64,000 bases of DNA. Source: Micromonospora coxensis (GTDB lineage Bacteria; Actinomycetota; Actinomycetes; Mycobacteriales; Micromonosporaceae). Below are positions 43,907 to 51,959 of this stretch, one piece after another. Position 1 is the stretch's first letter; every line of letters starts with the position of its first letter. Below the pieces are notes generated by a model. That model was not told the origin of the DNA. It searched no databases and worked only from the letters and a program-made list of their open reading frames with translations. The position numbers were made by a program, and so were the translations under genes. Where the stretch lies: the NCBI RefSeq assembly GCF_900090295.1, contig NZ_LT607753.1:6696001-6760000 (forward strand), read 5' to 3'.

Positions 43907-46039
43907 TCAGCGGGGGAGCGTGACACCGTCGTCGGCGGAGCGGGGGACCGGCACCCCCGCCTTGCCGGCCGTCGGCACCGTGGTGACGCGCAACCCGGGC
44001 AGCCCGGACACGGCAGTGCTGCCGTCCCGCCGGACGGCGACGTCGACCGAGGCACCGGCCACCCGCAGTCCGGCCACGGCGACCGCGCCCAGCTCCGCAC
44101 CGGCCAGCGGAGCGAGCCGTACCGTCCCGGCGGGCACGTCCGGGTAGAGCCCGGTGGCGGCCTGCAGCAGCAGCACCGCGGCCGCCGCCGACCACGCCTG
44201 CGGCCGGCAGGCGGCCGGGTACGGCGTCGGTCGGCCGAGCAGGTCACGGTCGTCACCGCCGTACAGCTCGGGCAGCCGGTAGTCGAACGCCTCGGCGGCG
44301 CCGAGCAGCCCGTCGGCCAGGCCGAGCGCGGCCTCCCGGAAGCCTGCGCGGGCCAGTCCGGCGAGCACGATGGCGGTGTCGTGGGCCCAGATCGACCCGC
44401 AGTGGTACGACAGCGGGCTGTACCCGGCGTCGTCGGTGGACATGGTGCGCAGGCCGAAGCCGCCGGCCAGTCCCTCGCCGGTGAGCAGGGCCGCCACCCG
44501 CGTCTCCTCCTCGGTCGACAGCAGGCCGGTGCCGAGCAGGTGACCGATGTTGCTGGTCAGCGAGTCGACCGGGCGCTTGTCCCGGTCCAGCGCGAGCGCC
44601 GGGCGGGGGCCGGCGGGGCCGCCGTCGACCCAGAACGAGGCGCGGAAGCGGTCGGCGAGCCGGGCGGCGTAGCCGCGCCACCGGTCGGCGCCGGGGCGGC
44701 CGAAGGCGTCGAGCAGGTCGGCGCCGTTGGTCGCCGCCTGGTACGCGTACCCCTGCACTTCGGCGAGGACGATGGGCGGAGCGGCGAGCCGGCCGTCGTG
44801 GAAGCGGACCGCGTCGCCGGAGTCCTTCCAGCCCTGGTTGGCCAGGCCGTGCCCGGTGGTGTCGACGTATTCGACCAGGCCGTCGCCGTCGGCGTCGGCG
44901 TGGTCGCCGAGCCAGCCGAGCGCCGCCTCGAGGTGGGGCAGCAGTGGCTCCACCGTCTCGGCGGGCAGCCCCCACCGCCAGGCGTCGTGCAGCAGCGCCA
45001 CCCAGAGCATGGTGGCGTCGACGGTGCCGTAGTACGCCGGTGGCAGTCGTAGCCCGTCGTCGAGGGTGAAGTCGCCCCGGCGCAGCTCGTGCAGGATCTT
45101 GCCGGGGGCCTCGCCGCTGGCCGGGTCGGTCCGGGTGCCTTGGCGTCGGGCGAGGACCCGTAGCGTCCCGGCGGCCAGGTCGGTGCCGAGCGGCAGCATC
45201 ATCCGGGCCGCCCAGAGGCTGTCGCGGCCGAAGAGGGTGAGGAACCAGGGCACTCCGGCGCCGAGGAAGACGTCGCCGGGGGTGGTGGTGTCGGTGAGGC
45301 GCAGTCCGCGCAGGTCGTCCAGCGAACGGTCGAGCAGCCGGACCAGGCGGCGGTCGTCGGCGTGGACCTGCGGACGGGCCCACTCCGGCTCGCCGGCCGG
45401 GGCGGCCACCACGGCGCGCGGGTCGTGCACGCGCAGCCGCCACCGCAGGGTGACCGTCTCCCGCGGGCCGAGGGTGACCGGCCAGGAGAGTCGGGGCGCG
45501 ACCGCCCGGTCACCGTCGGCGTGCCCGGTGGCGCCGTCGCCGGTGACGGTGACCGTGACCCCGTCGGCGGTCCAGCTGATCTCGCCGGAGGGTCCGGTGC
45601 CGGCCTTCAGCGGCGCGGCCGTGACCCCGGACTTGACCACCTCGATCGGGGCGAGGTCGCAGGCCAGCTCGACCGCGACGGTGGCCCGCACCGGTGCGGC
45701 GGCGGCGGAGATGACGCGGACCTCCTCGTCGAGGCCGTGTGGGCCGACCCGGCGGGTCCGCTCGATGCGGACGGTGGGGTCGGGGCCGGGGTCGCCGAGC
45801 CAGCGGGCCACGCCGACGAAGCGTGTGCCGTGCGGGCCGGCCGGGCCGTGGGCGAGCGCCTCCGGTTCCCGGTCGTCGACGCGCAGCTCGGCTCGGGACA
45901 GCACCCGGGCGTCGGCGTGGAAGACGCCCTGGACGCCGGTCGGGCGGATCTGCCCGGCCCGGTCACCCAGTGCGCTGGTGGGGGCGAGGACCGTCCCGAC
46001 CAGCTCGTGCAGCAGGGGTTGCAGGTGGCGCTCGGTCAC
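43907..46039 (-). CDS. Glycogen-debranching-type amylo-alpha-1,6-glucosidase family protein
   Basis: 710 aa from GTG 46039 with GGAGA upstream; a much longer open frame continues upstream but is only a shadow of the divergent regulator. The N-terminal beta-rich domain (GVFHADARVLSRAEL) is the bacterial debranching N-domain. The (alpha/alpha)6 barrel from about residue 260 has VPWFLTLFGRDSLWAARMMLP, YYGTVDATMLWV, LANQGWKDSGDAV and EVQGYAY, typical of GH63/GH133-like enzymes with acidic catalytic residues in GRDS and WKDSGD. It is divergent from lacI with a shared operator, which points to alpha-glucan use. Confidence 0.85.
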   Translation of the reverse strand: MTERHLQPLLHELVGTVLAPTSALGDRAGQIRPTGVQGVFHADARVLSRAELRVDDREPEALAHGPAGPHGTRFVGVARWLGDPGPDPTVRIERTRRVGPHGLDEEVRVISAAAAPVRATVAVELACDLAPIEVVKSGVTAAPLKAGTGPSGEISWTADGVTVTVTGDGATGHADGDRAVAPRLSWPVTLGPRETVTLRWRLRVHDPRAVVAAPAGEPEWARPQVHADDRRLVRLLDRSLDDLRGLRLTDTTTPGDVFLGAGVPWFLTLFGRDSLWAARMMLPLGTDLAAGTLRVLARRQGTRTDPASGEAPGKILHELRRGDFTLDDGLRLPPAYYGTVDATMLWVALLHDAWRWGLPAETVEPLLPHLEAALGWLGDHADADGDGLVEYVDTTGHGLANQGWKDSGDAVRFHDGRLAAPPIVLAEVQGYAYQAATNGADLLDAFGRPGADRWRGYAARLADRFRASFWVDGGPAGPRPALALDRDKRPVDSLTSNIGHLLGTGLLSTEEETRVAALLTGEGLAGGFGLRTMSTDDAGYSPLSYHCGSIWAHDTAIVLAGLARAGFREAALGLADGLLGAAEAFDYRLPELYGGDDRDLLGRPTPYPAACRPQAWSAAAAVLLLQAATGLYPDVPAGTVRLAPLAGAELGAVAVAGLRVAGASVDVAVRRDGSTAVSGLPGLRVTTVPTAGKAGVPVPRSADDGVTLPR

Positions 46040-46126
46040 GGGGGTGTCTCCAGATCCTGTGGGGGTGCGGACGACGTCTTGACAAGCCGTCCCGGGCGGT
46101 GCAAAGTGCCAAACATTCCGAGGGGT

Positions 46127-46168
46127 TTGAACGATCCAATACTGCCTCATCGGAATTGGATCGTTCAA
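46127..46168. promoter_or_regulatory. Perfect 14-bp inverted repeat, LacI-type double operator
   Basis: TTGAACGATCCAAT (46127-46140) and its exact reverse complement (46155-46168) lie 14 bp apart, between the divergent glycosidase and lacI genes. Each arm is itself an imperfect LacI-family half-palindrome with a central CG (TTGnnnCGnnnCAA-like). The LacI protein encoded at 46187 is the obvious binder and could close both promoters. Confidence 0.75.
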
Positions 46169-46186
46169 GACGGCGAGAGGGATCAC

Positions 46187-47179
46187 GTGTCCGACAAGGT
46201 CACCATCGCGACGGTCGCCGAACGCGCCGGGGTCAGCCGGCAGACGGTGTCCAACGTGCTCAACGCCCCGCACATCGTGCGGGAGGAGACCCGCCGCCGG
46301 GTGCAGGACGCCATCACCGCCCTCGGCTACCGCACCAACCAGGCCGCCCGCCAGATGCGCACCGGCCGCTCCCGACTCATCGCCGTGCGCATCGAACCCA
46401 CTCGCGACGGCATCAACGGCTCGGTGCTCGACCGGTTCCTGCACGGGCTCACCGAGACCGGGGAGGCCGCCGGCTACCGCACCATGCTCTACACCGCCAC
46501 CGACGCCGAACGGGAGATCGCCGTCTACGACGACCTGCTCGGCTCCTACGACCTCGACGGGTTCGTACTCACCGGCACCGACCACGGCGACCCCCGCACC
46601 AGCTGGCTCGCCGAACGCGGCGTGCCCTTCGTGACCTTCGGCCGACCCTGGGACGACCTCGACGCGCACTGCTGGGTCGACGTCGACGGCGCCGCCGGCA
46701 CCGCCCAGGCCACCACCCACCTGCTCGCCTCGGGACACCGGCGCATCGGCTGGATCGGCTGGCCCGCCGGCTCCGGCGTCGGCGACGACCGCCGCGCCGG
46801 CTGGTCCGACACCCTGCACGCCGCCGGCCTCGACCCGACCGGACTGGCCCGGGAAACCGTCGACGGCATCGGCGAGGGTGAGCGCTGCGCCCGCGAACTG
46901 CTCGCCCGGGCCACCCCGCCGACCGCCCTGGTCTGCGCCAGCGACTCCCTCGCGCTGGGCGCCCTGCAGGCCGTACGCGCAACCGAGCCGGCCGTGCCGG
47001 TGATCGGCTTCGACGACACCCCCGTCGCCGCCGCGATCGGCCTGACCAGCGTCAGCCAGCCCCTCGGCGACGCCGCCGCCCGCTGCGTCGACCTGCTCAC
47101 CGCCGTCCTCGACGGTCCGCACCGCACCCCCGCCCCGGTGCTGCTGCAACCCACCCTGGTCCGCCGCCGCACCGCGTGA
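46187..47179 (+). CDS. LacI-family transcriptional repressor
   Basis: 330 aa, GTG start with GAGAGG at 46175-46180. The N-terminal HTH TIATVAERAGVSRQTVSNVLN and hinge (RTNQAARQMRTGRS) are standard. The periplasmic-binding-like ligand domain follows (DGFVLTGTD, GHRRIGWIGWP, VCASDSLALGALQA, VIGFDDTPVAA). It probably senses an oligosaccharide and controls the divergent glycosidase and the importer genes downstream. Confidence 0.92.
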   Translation: MSDKVTIATVAERAGVSRQTVSNVLNAPHIVREETRRRVQDAITALGYRTNQAARQMRTGRSRLIAVRIEPTRDGINGSVLDRFLHGLTETGEAAGYRTMLYTATDAEREIAVYDDLLGSYDLDGFVLTGTDHGDPRTSWLAERGVPFVTFGRPWDDLDAHCWVDVDGAAGTAQATTHLLASGHRRIGWIGWPAGSGVGDDRRAGWSDTLHAAGLDPTGLARETVDGIGEGERCARELLARATPPTALVCASDSLALGALQAVRATEPAVPVIGFDDTPVAAAIGLTSVSQPLGDAAARCVDLLTAVLDGPHRTPAPVLLQPTLVRRRTA

Positions 47180-47182
47180 CGT

Positions 47183-47195
47183 CCCCCCCCCCCCC
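47183..47195 (+). repeat. 13-bp poly-C run
   Basis: Thirteen consecutive C follow the lacI stop, 31 bp before the binding-protein start. Such runs can slip during replication and change spacing, but may also be a sequencing or assembly artefact. Confidence 0.6.
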
Positions 47196-47225
47196 GCACC
47201 GCATCCCCCACCACCAGGAGTACCG

Positions 47226-48473
47226 ATGACACCTCGATCCCTCACCCGCGCGGCGGTGGCCGGCCTCGCCGCCGTCGCCCTGCTCGCCACCACAGCCTGC
47301 GGAAGCGGCTTCGACGACGACAACTCCGACGTCACGCAGTCCAGCGGACCGGCCAACCTGCAGATCCTGATCGGCTCCTCCGGCGACGCCGAGACCAGGG
47401 CCGTGCAGGACGCCGCCGCGAAATGGGCCAGCAGCTCCGGCAACCAGGCCACCGTCACCCCGGCCCAGGACCTCACCCAACAGCTCGGCCAGGCCCTCGC
47501 CGGCGGCACCCCACCGGACGTCTTCTACGTCGACGCGGCCCGCTTCGCCGACTACGCCAGCGTCGGCGCCCTCGAACCGTACGGCGACCGGATCAGCAAC
47601 CCCGACGACTTCTACGACAGCCTGCGCACCACGTTCACCTACGACGGCAAGCTCTACTGCGCGCCGAAGGACTTCTCCACCCTCGCCCTGCAGATCAACA
47701 CCGACCTGTGGACCAAGGCCGGGCTGACCGACGCCGACGTGCCGACCACCTGGGAACAGCTCACCACCACCGCCCGAAAGATCAAGGCCAAGGGGCAGGT
47801 GCCGCTGGCCCTCGGGGACACCCGCGACCGCATCGGCGCGTTCCTCGTGCAGAACGGCGGCTGGCTGCTCAGCCCCGACGGCAAGCAGCCCACCGCCGAC
47901 ACCCCGCAGAACGAGGCCGCCCTCACCTACGTCAAGTCGCTGCTCACCGAAGGCCTCGCCCGCTTCCCCAAGCAGCTCGACGCCGGCTGGTCCGGCGAGG
48001 CGTTCGGCAAGGGCAAGGCGGTCATGACCATCGAGGGCAACTGGATCAAGGGCGCCCTGCAGAACGACTTCCCGAACGTCAAGTACACCGTCGTCGAGCT
48101 GCCCGCCGGCCCGAAGGGCAAGGGGACGCTCTCCTTCACCCAGTGCTGGGGCATCGCCGCCAAGTCCAGGTACAAGGACCAGGCGATCAAGTTCGTCGAG
48201 GCGATGACCACCGGCGAGCAGCAGATGACCTTCGCCAAGGCGTTCGGCGTCATGCCCTCCCGGCAGTCCGTCCGCGACCAGTACACCACCGCGTTCCCCG
48301 CCGACAAGCCGTTCATCGCCGGCGCCGACTACGCCCAGGGCCCGGTCAACGCCCCGAAGATGGACAGCGTCGTCGGCGACCTGGACACCGGCCTGCAAGG
48401 ACTGGCCAACGGCAATCCCAAGACCATCCTCGCCACCTTCGACAAGAACGCCAAGGCGGCACTCGGCAGCTGA
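47226..48473 (+). CDS. Sugar ABC transporter substrate-binding lipoprotein
   Basis: 415 aa, ATG with AGGAG upstream. The signal peptide ends in the lipobox LLATTAC (Cys about 25). The mature part is a family 1 (MalE-like) binding protein: PDVFYVDAARFADYA, YCAPKDFSTLALQINTDLW, PTTWEQL, FGKGKAVMTIEGNW, and FTQCWGIAAKS. It is downstream of lacI and upstream of two permease genes. With the debranching enzyme nearby, a malto- or isomalto-type oligosaccharide is a likely ligand (inference). Confidence 0.92.
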   Translation: MTPRSLTRAAVAGLAAVALLATTACGSGFDDDNSDVTQSSGPANLQILIGSSGDAETRAVQDAAAKWASSSGNQATVTPAQDLTQQLGQALAGGTPPDVFYVDAARFADYASVGALEPYGDRISNPDDFYDSLRTTFTYDGKLYCAPKDFSTLALQINTDLWTKAGLTDADVPTTWEQLTTTARKIKAKGQVPLALGDTRDRIGAFLVQNGGWLLSPDGKQPTADTPQNEAALTYVKSLLTEGLARFPKQLDAGWSGEAFGKGKAVMTIEGNWIKGALQNDFPNVKYTVVELPAGPKGKGTLSFTQCWGIAAKSRYKDQAIKFVEAMTTGEQQMTFAKAFGVMPSRQSVRDQYTTAFPADKPFIAGADYAQGPVNAPKMDSVVGDLDTGLQGLANGNPKTILATFDKNAKAALGS

Positions 48474-48483
48474 CGTGACCCAC

Positions 48484-48508
48484 GGGGGCGCCGCCCCGCG
48501 GCGCCCCC
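48484..48508 (+). terminator. Intercistronic hairpin after the binding-protein gene
   Basis: GGGGGCGCCGC pairs perfectly with its complement across a 3-nt loop. It lies between the binding-protein and permease genes and would lower read-through or protect upstream mRNA, giving more binding protein than permease. Confidence 0.6.
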
Positions 48509-48538
48509 ACCGGCCACGCGCGAGTCGAAGGAGGGGAG

Positions 48539-49669
48539 ATGGCAACCGAAGCACTGGTGGCACCGGCCACCGCCGGCCACCGCCGGCCGCGCCGCGGCGG
48601 ACGCGGCATCCGGAGCAACGAGAACCTGGCCGGCTGGCTCTTCGTCGCCCCGGTGATCGTGATCCTCGGGCTGTTCCTGCTGCTGCCGATCCTGATGGCG
48701 CTCTGGGTGAGCCTCACCGACTGGAACGGCCAGGGCAGCCCGTTCACCACCGGCGTGCCGTTCGTCGGCGTCGACAACTACACCACGCTGTTCACCGAGG
48801 ACGGGCTGGCCCGCCGCGACTTCATGACCAGCATCCGCAACAACATCTACTACGTCGCGATCGTCGTACCGGCGCAGACCGCGCTCGCGCTCGGCCTCGC
48901 GCTGGTCGTCAACAACCGGATGCTGCGCGGCAAGGCGTTCTTCCGCAGCGCCTTCTACTTCCCCTCGGTGACCAGCTCGGTGGCGATCAGCGTGGTCTTC
49001 CTGTTCCTGTTCGCCAACTCCGGCGCGGTCAACCAGCTGCTCGGCGTCTTTGGCATCGACGGTCCCCAGTGGTTCGCCGACTCCCGTGGGGTGCTGCACG
49101 TGCTGCTCGGCGTGCTCGGACTCGACACCGCGCCGGCCGTCCTCGCCGACGGCGGCCCGTTCGGGCTGAGCTGGTGGGACTGGCTCGCCGGGCCGAGCGT
49201 CGCGATGATCTCGATCATCACGCTGGTCGTCTGGACCACCTCCGGCACCTTCATGCTGATGTTCCTGGCCGCGTTGCAGAGCGTGCCGGTGGCCCTCGAC
49301 GAGGCCAGCACCCTCGACGGCGCCACCCGCTGGCAGCGGTTCCGCCACGTCACCCTGCCGATGATCAAGCCGACCACGTTCCTGGTGCTCACCCTCGGCC
49401 TCATCGGCTCCTGGCAGGTCTTCGACCAGGTGTACGTGATGAGCCAGGGAGAGCCGGCCAAGACCACCCTCACCCCGGCCTACCTGTCGTACCGGACCGC
49501 GTTCCGGGACTTCGACTACGGCTCGGGAGCGGCCATCTCGTTCGTGCTGTTCCTCATCATCATCGTGCTCACCCTGGTGCAGCGCCGGGTGATGGCCGAC
49601 CGCGACACCGACGCGCCCACCGGCCGCCGGTGGTGGCGTCGGCGCGTACCGGGAGGGTCGTCGTCATGA
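48539..49669 (+). CDS. Sugar ABC transporter permease (MalF-type)
   Basis: 376 aa, ATG with GGAGGGGAG upstream. Six or more membrane helices. The EAA loop is seen as LDEASTLDGATRWQRFRHVTLPMIKP (starts about residue 255), which docks to the shared ATPase. A region of about 60 residues between helices (GVFGIDGPQWFADS...) is longer than usual. It overlaps the next permease by ATGA. No ATPase gene is present; actinomycetes often use one common MsiK-type ATPase. Confidence 0.92.
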   Translation: MATEALVAPATAGHRRPRRGGRGIRSNENLAGWLFVAPVIVILGLFLLLPILMALWVSLTDWNGQGSPFTTGVPFVGVDNYTTLFTEDGLARRDFMTSIRNNIYYVAIVVPAQTALALGLALVVNNRMLRGKAFFRSAFYFPSVTSSVAISVVFLFLFANSGAVNQLLGVFGIDGPQWFADSRGVLHVLLGVLGLDTAPAVLADGGPFGLSWWDWLAGPSVAMISIITLVVWTTSGTFMLMFLAALQSVPVALDEASTLDGATRWQRFRHVTLPMIKPTTFLVLTLGLIGSWQVFDQVYVMSQGEPAKTTLTPAYLSYRTAFRDFDYGSGAAISFVLFLIIIVLTLVQRRVMADRDTDAPTGRRWWRRRVPGGSSS

Positions 49670-50547
49670 CCACCCTCACCACCCGGCCGCCGGTCGCGGC
49701 CCGCGACCACCGCGCGGCGCGCACCCTGGCCAGCCGGATCCTCGGGTACGCCGTCCTGATCTTCTTCGGGCTGGTCTTCCTCTACCCGTTCGTCATCCAG
49801 CTCGCCAACTCGCTCAAGACCGAGCCGGGCGCGGCGGCGAACCCGCTCTCCCCGTTCCCCGACCCGGTGAGCACCGCCGGCTTCGAACGCATCGTCGCCG
49901 GCACCAACTTCCCGCTCTGGCTGGGCAACTCGCTGCTGGTCACCGTGCTGGTCACCCTCGGCCGGGTCTTCTTCGACTCGCTCGCCGGCTACGCCCTGGC
50001 CCGACTACGTTTCCGCGGCCGCGCCGGCCTCTTCGCCGCGGTCATCGCGGTGATGGCGGTGCCCGGCGTGGTGCTGCTCATCCCGAAGTTCCTGGTGCTC
50101 AACCAGCTCGGCATCTACAACAGCTACGCCGGGCTGATCGTGCCGCTGCTCGCCGACGCGGCCGGCGTCTTCATCATGAAGCAGTTCTTCGAGTCGATAC
50201 CGGTCAGCGTGGAGGAGGCCGCCCGCATCGACGGCGCCGGCATCTTCCGCACCTACTGGTCGGTGGTGCTGCCGATGGCCCGGCCGGCGCTGATCACCCT
50301 GACCATCCTGTCGTTCCAGGGCTCCTGGAACGAATTCCCGCACAGCCTCGTCTCCGTCCAGGACCCGGACCTGTTCACCCTGCCACGAGGGCTCGCCGAC
50401 CTGGTCAGCGGCTCACTCGGCAAGGGCACCCAGTACCCGCTCAAGCTCGGCGCGGCCCTGCTGGCCACCATCCCGGTCGCCGTCCTCTTCGTGATCTTCC
50501 AACGATACTTCGTACGCGGCGGCAACGAGGGCGCCGAGAAGGGCTGA
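49666..50547 (+). CDS. Sugar ABC transporter permease (MalG-type)
   Basis: 293 aa, ATG overlapping the previous stop. Six helices. The EAA loop is VEEAARIDGAGIFRTYWSVVLPMARP near residue 185, and the first loop has FVIQLANSLKTE as in MalG-type subunits. It ends 10 bp before a strong terminator hairpin. Confidence 0.92.
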   Translation: MTTLTTRPPVAARDHRAARTLASRILGYAVLIFFGLVFLYPFVIQLANSLKTEPGAAANPLSPFPDPVSTAGFERIVAGTNFPLWLGNSLLVTVLVTLGRVFFDSLAGYALARLRFRGRAGLFAAVIAVMAVPGVVLLIPKFLVLNQLGIYNSYAGLIVPLLADAAGVFIMKQFFESIPVSVEEAARIDGAGIFRTYWSVVLPMARPALITLTILSFQGSWNEFPHSLVSVQDPDLFTLPRGLADLVSGSLGKGTQYPLKLGAALLATIPVAVLFVIFQRYFVRGGNEGAEKG

Positions 50548-50555
50548 CGACACCT

Positions 50556-50594
50556 CGACGGCACGGCGGGCCTCGCAGGCCCGCCGTGCCGTCG
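50556..50594 (+). terminator. Strong 18-bp hairpin terminator
   Basis: CGACGGCACGGCGGGCCT pairs perfectly with its complement across a CGC loop, just after the permease stop. It ends the LacI-linked transport operon. Confidence 0.8.
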
Positions 50595-50695
50595 CCGCGC
50601 GTGCCCCTCGTCGCCGACCCGCGACCCGGCCTGGACGGTGCCCGGCCCGGACCGGCACCATCCGAACACGACGGTACGAGGAACGGGAGCGGGCG

Positions 50696-51649
50696 ATGAC
50701 GGCGACAGACGTGGTGGTGGTCGGCGCCGGGGTCGTCGGGATGACGACGGCGCTCACCCTGCAGCGGCGGGGCGCACGGGTCACCGTGCTGACCGCCGAC
50801 GACCCGGCGGACACGGTCTCCGCGGTGGCCGCCGCGGTGTGGTACCCCAGTCACGCCGAGGAGGATCCCCGGGTGCTGCGCTGGGCCCGGGAGACGTACA
50901 CGGAACTTCGCCGCCAGGGCGCCGACGGGGTGCCGGGCGTGGTGGACCGGCCGACCCGGATGTGGCTGCGCCGCCCGTACGCCGCGCCGCCGTGGTGGGC
51001 GGACGCCTGCGGCGACCTGGTGGCGGAGCCGGCAGCAGCGCCGTACACGGCGCTGCTGCGGTTCACCGTCCCGGCGGTGGAGATGACCCGCTACCTGCCC
51101 TGGCTACGGCAGCAGTTGGAGGCCGGCGGCGGCCGGGTCGTCCGCCGTCGCCTGGACCGGCTCGCCGACGCGTTCGACACCGCGCCGACGGTGGTCAACG
51201 CCACCGGTCTGGCCGCCGGCCGGCTCGCCGACGACCCGGCCGTCCACCCGGCGCGCGGGCACGTGGTGCTGGTGGCGAACCCCGGCCTGACCGTCTCGGT
51301 ACGCGACGAGGACGACCCGGCCGGCATCACGTACGTGCACCCGCGTCGGCACGACGTGGTGCTCGGCGGCACCTACCAGCCGGGGGTGGGGCACACCCGG
51401 CCCGACCCGCAGGAGGCGGCGGCGATCCGACGCCGCTGCCTCGCGCTGGTGCCGCAGCTCGCCGACTCACCGGTGCTCGGCGAGCGGATCGGTCTGCGGC
51501 CGGCCCGGCACGGCGGCCCCCGCGTCGAGGTGGAGCCGGCCGGACCGTCCGGCGGCCGGCTGGTGCACGCCTACGGGCACGGCGGAGCCGGGGTGACCCT
51601 GTCCTGGGGGTGCGGCGCCGAGGTGGCGGACCTCGCCCTGGCTGCCTGA
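50696..51649 (+). CDS. D-amino-acid oxidase-like FAD enzyme
   Basis: 317 aa, ATG with GGAACGGGAG-type site. N-terminal VVVVGAGVVGMTTAL is the FAD Rossmann motif; AVAAAVWYPSHAEEDPRV, NATGLAAGRLADDPAVHPARGH and the C-terminal HAYGHGGAGVTLSWGCG are the DAO/DASPO family motifs. The length is normal for bacterial DAAO. It would convert D-amino acids to 2-oxo acids, ammonia and peroxide. It sits alone between the two sugar loci with no obvious link. Confidence 0.88.
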   Translation: MTATDVVVVGAGVVGMTTALTLQRRGARVTVLTADDPADTVSAVAAAVWYPSHAEEDPRVLRWARETYTELRRQGADGVPGVVDRPTRMWLRRPYAAPPWWADACGDLVAEPAAAPYTALLRFTVPAVEMTRYLPWLRQQLEAGGGRVVRRRLDRLADAFDTAPTVVNATGLAAGRLADDPAVHPARGHVVLVANPGLTVSVRDEDDPAGITYVHPRRHDVVLGGTYQPGVGHTRPDPQEAAAIRRRCLALVPQLADSPVLGERIGLRPARHGGPRVEVEPAGPSGGRLVHAYGHGGAGVTLSWGCGAEVADLALAA

Positions 51650-51863
51650 TTGGCGGTGACCGGGGAGCGCCTGGGGTCGGGCCTCTGTCGGCCGGGTCCG
51701 CGGCGAAGCTCCACCGGACGGCCTTCCGGATCCAGAGGCGACGTCGAGCGGGTAGGTGCCGGGGCCCGCGCCGAGGTCGACGTCGCCGAGCCCGCACACC
51801 CCTCGGCGGGCGTCCTGTCGCCCCGGTCGTCGGCGTCCCCGGCGTGCGGGGTGGCGTGGGCTG

Positions 51864-51919
51864 TTGACGGGTACGACGCTCGAACCTAGTGTCGACCCCA
51901 ATAACGGGCGGGACCGTAA
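51864..51919 (+). promoter_or_regulatory. Promoter and 18-bp dyad operator of the beta-propeller gene
   Basis: TTGACG (51864-51869) and TAGTGT (51887-51892) are 17 nt apart, a good promoter. TAACGG-N6-CCGTAA (51902-51919) lies just past the expected start of transcription. The same dyad is found at 55396-55413 and 60641-60658. Confidence 0.65.
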
Positions 51920-51959
51920 ATGGGTCATCTGCGGCCGCCCCCAACGGAAGGGGCGAATC

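Noticed and set aside
43907..47509. A 1200-codon open frame on the minus strand covering the glycosidase and beyond
   Set aside because: Upstream of GTG 46039 it is antisense to the clear lacI and binding-protein genes, with repetitive Gly/Val/Asp composition; only the first 2133 bp are the glycosidase.
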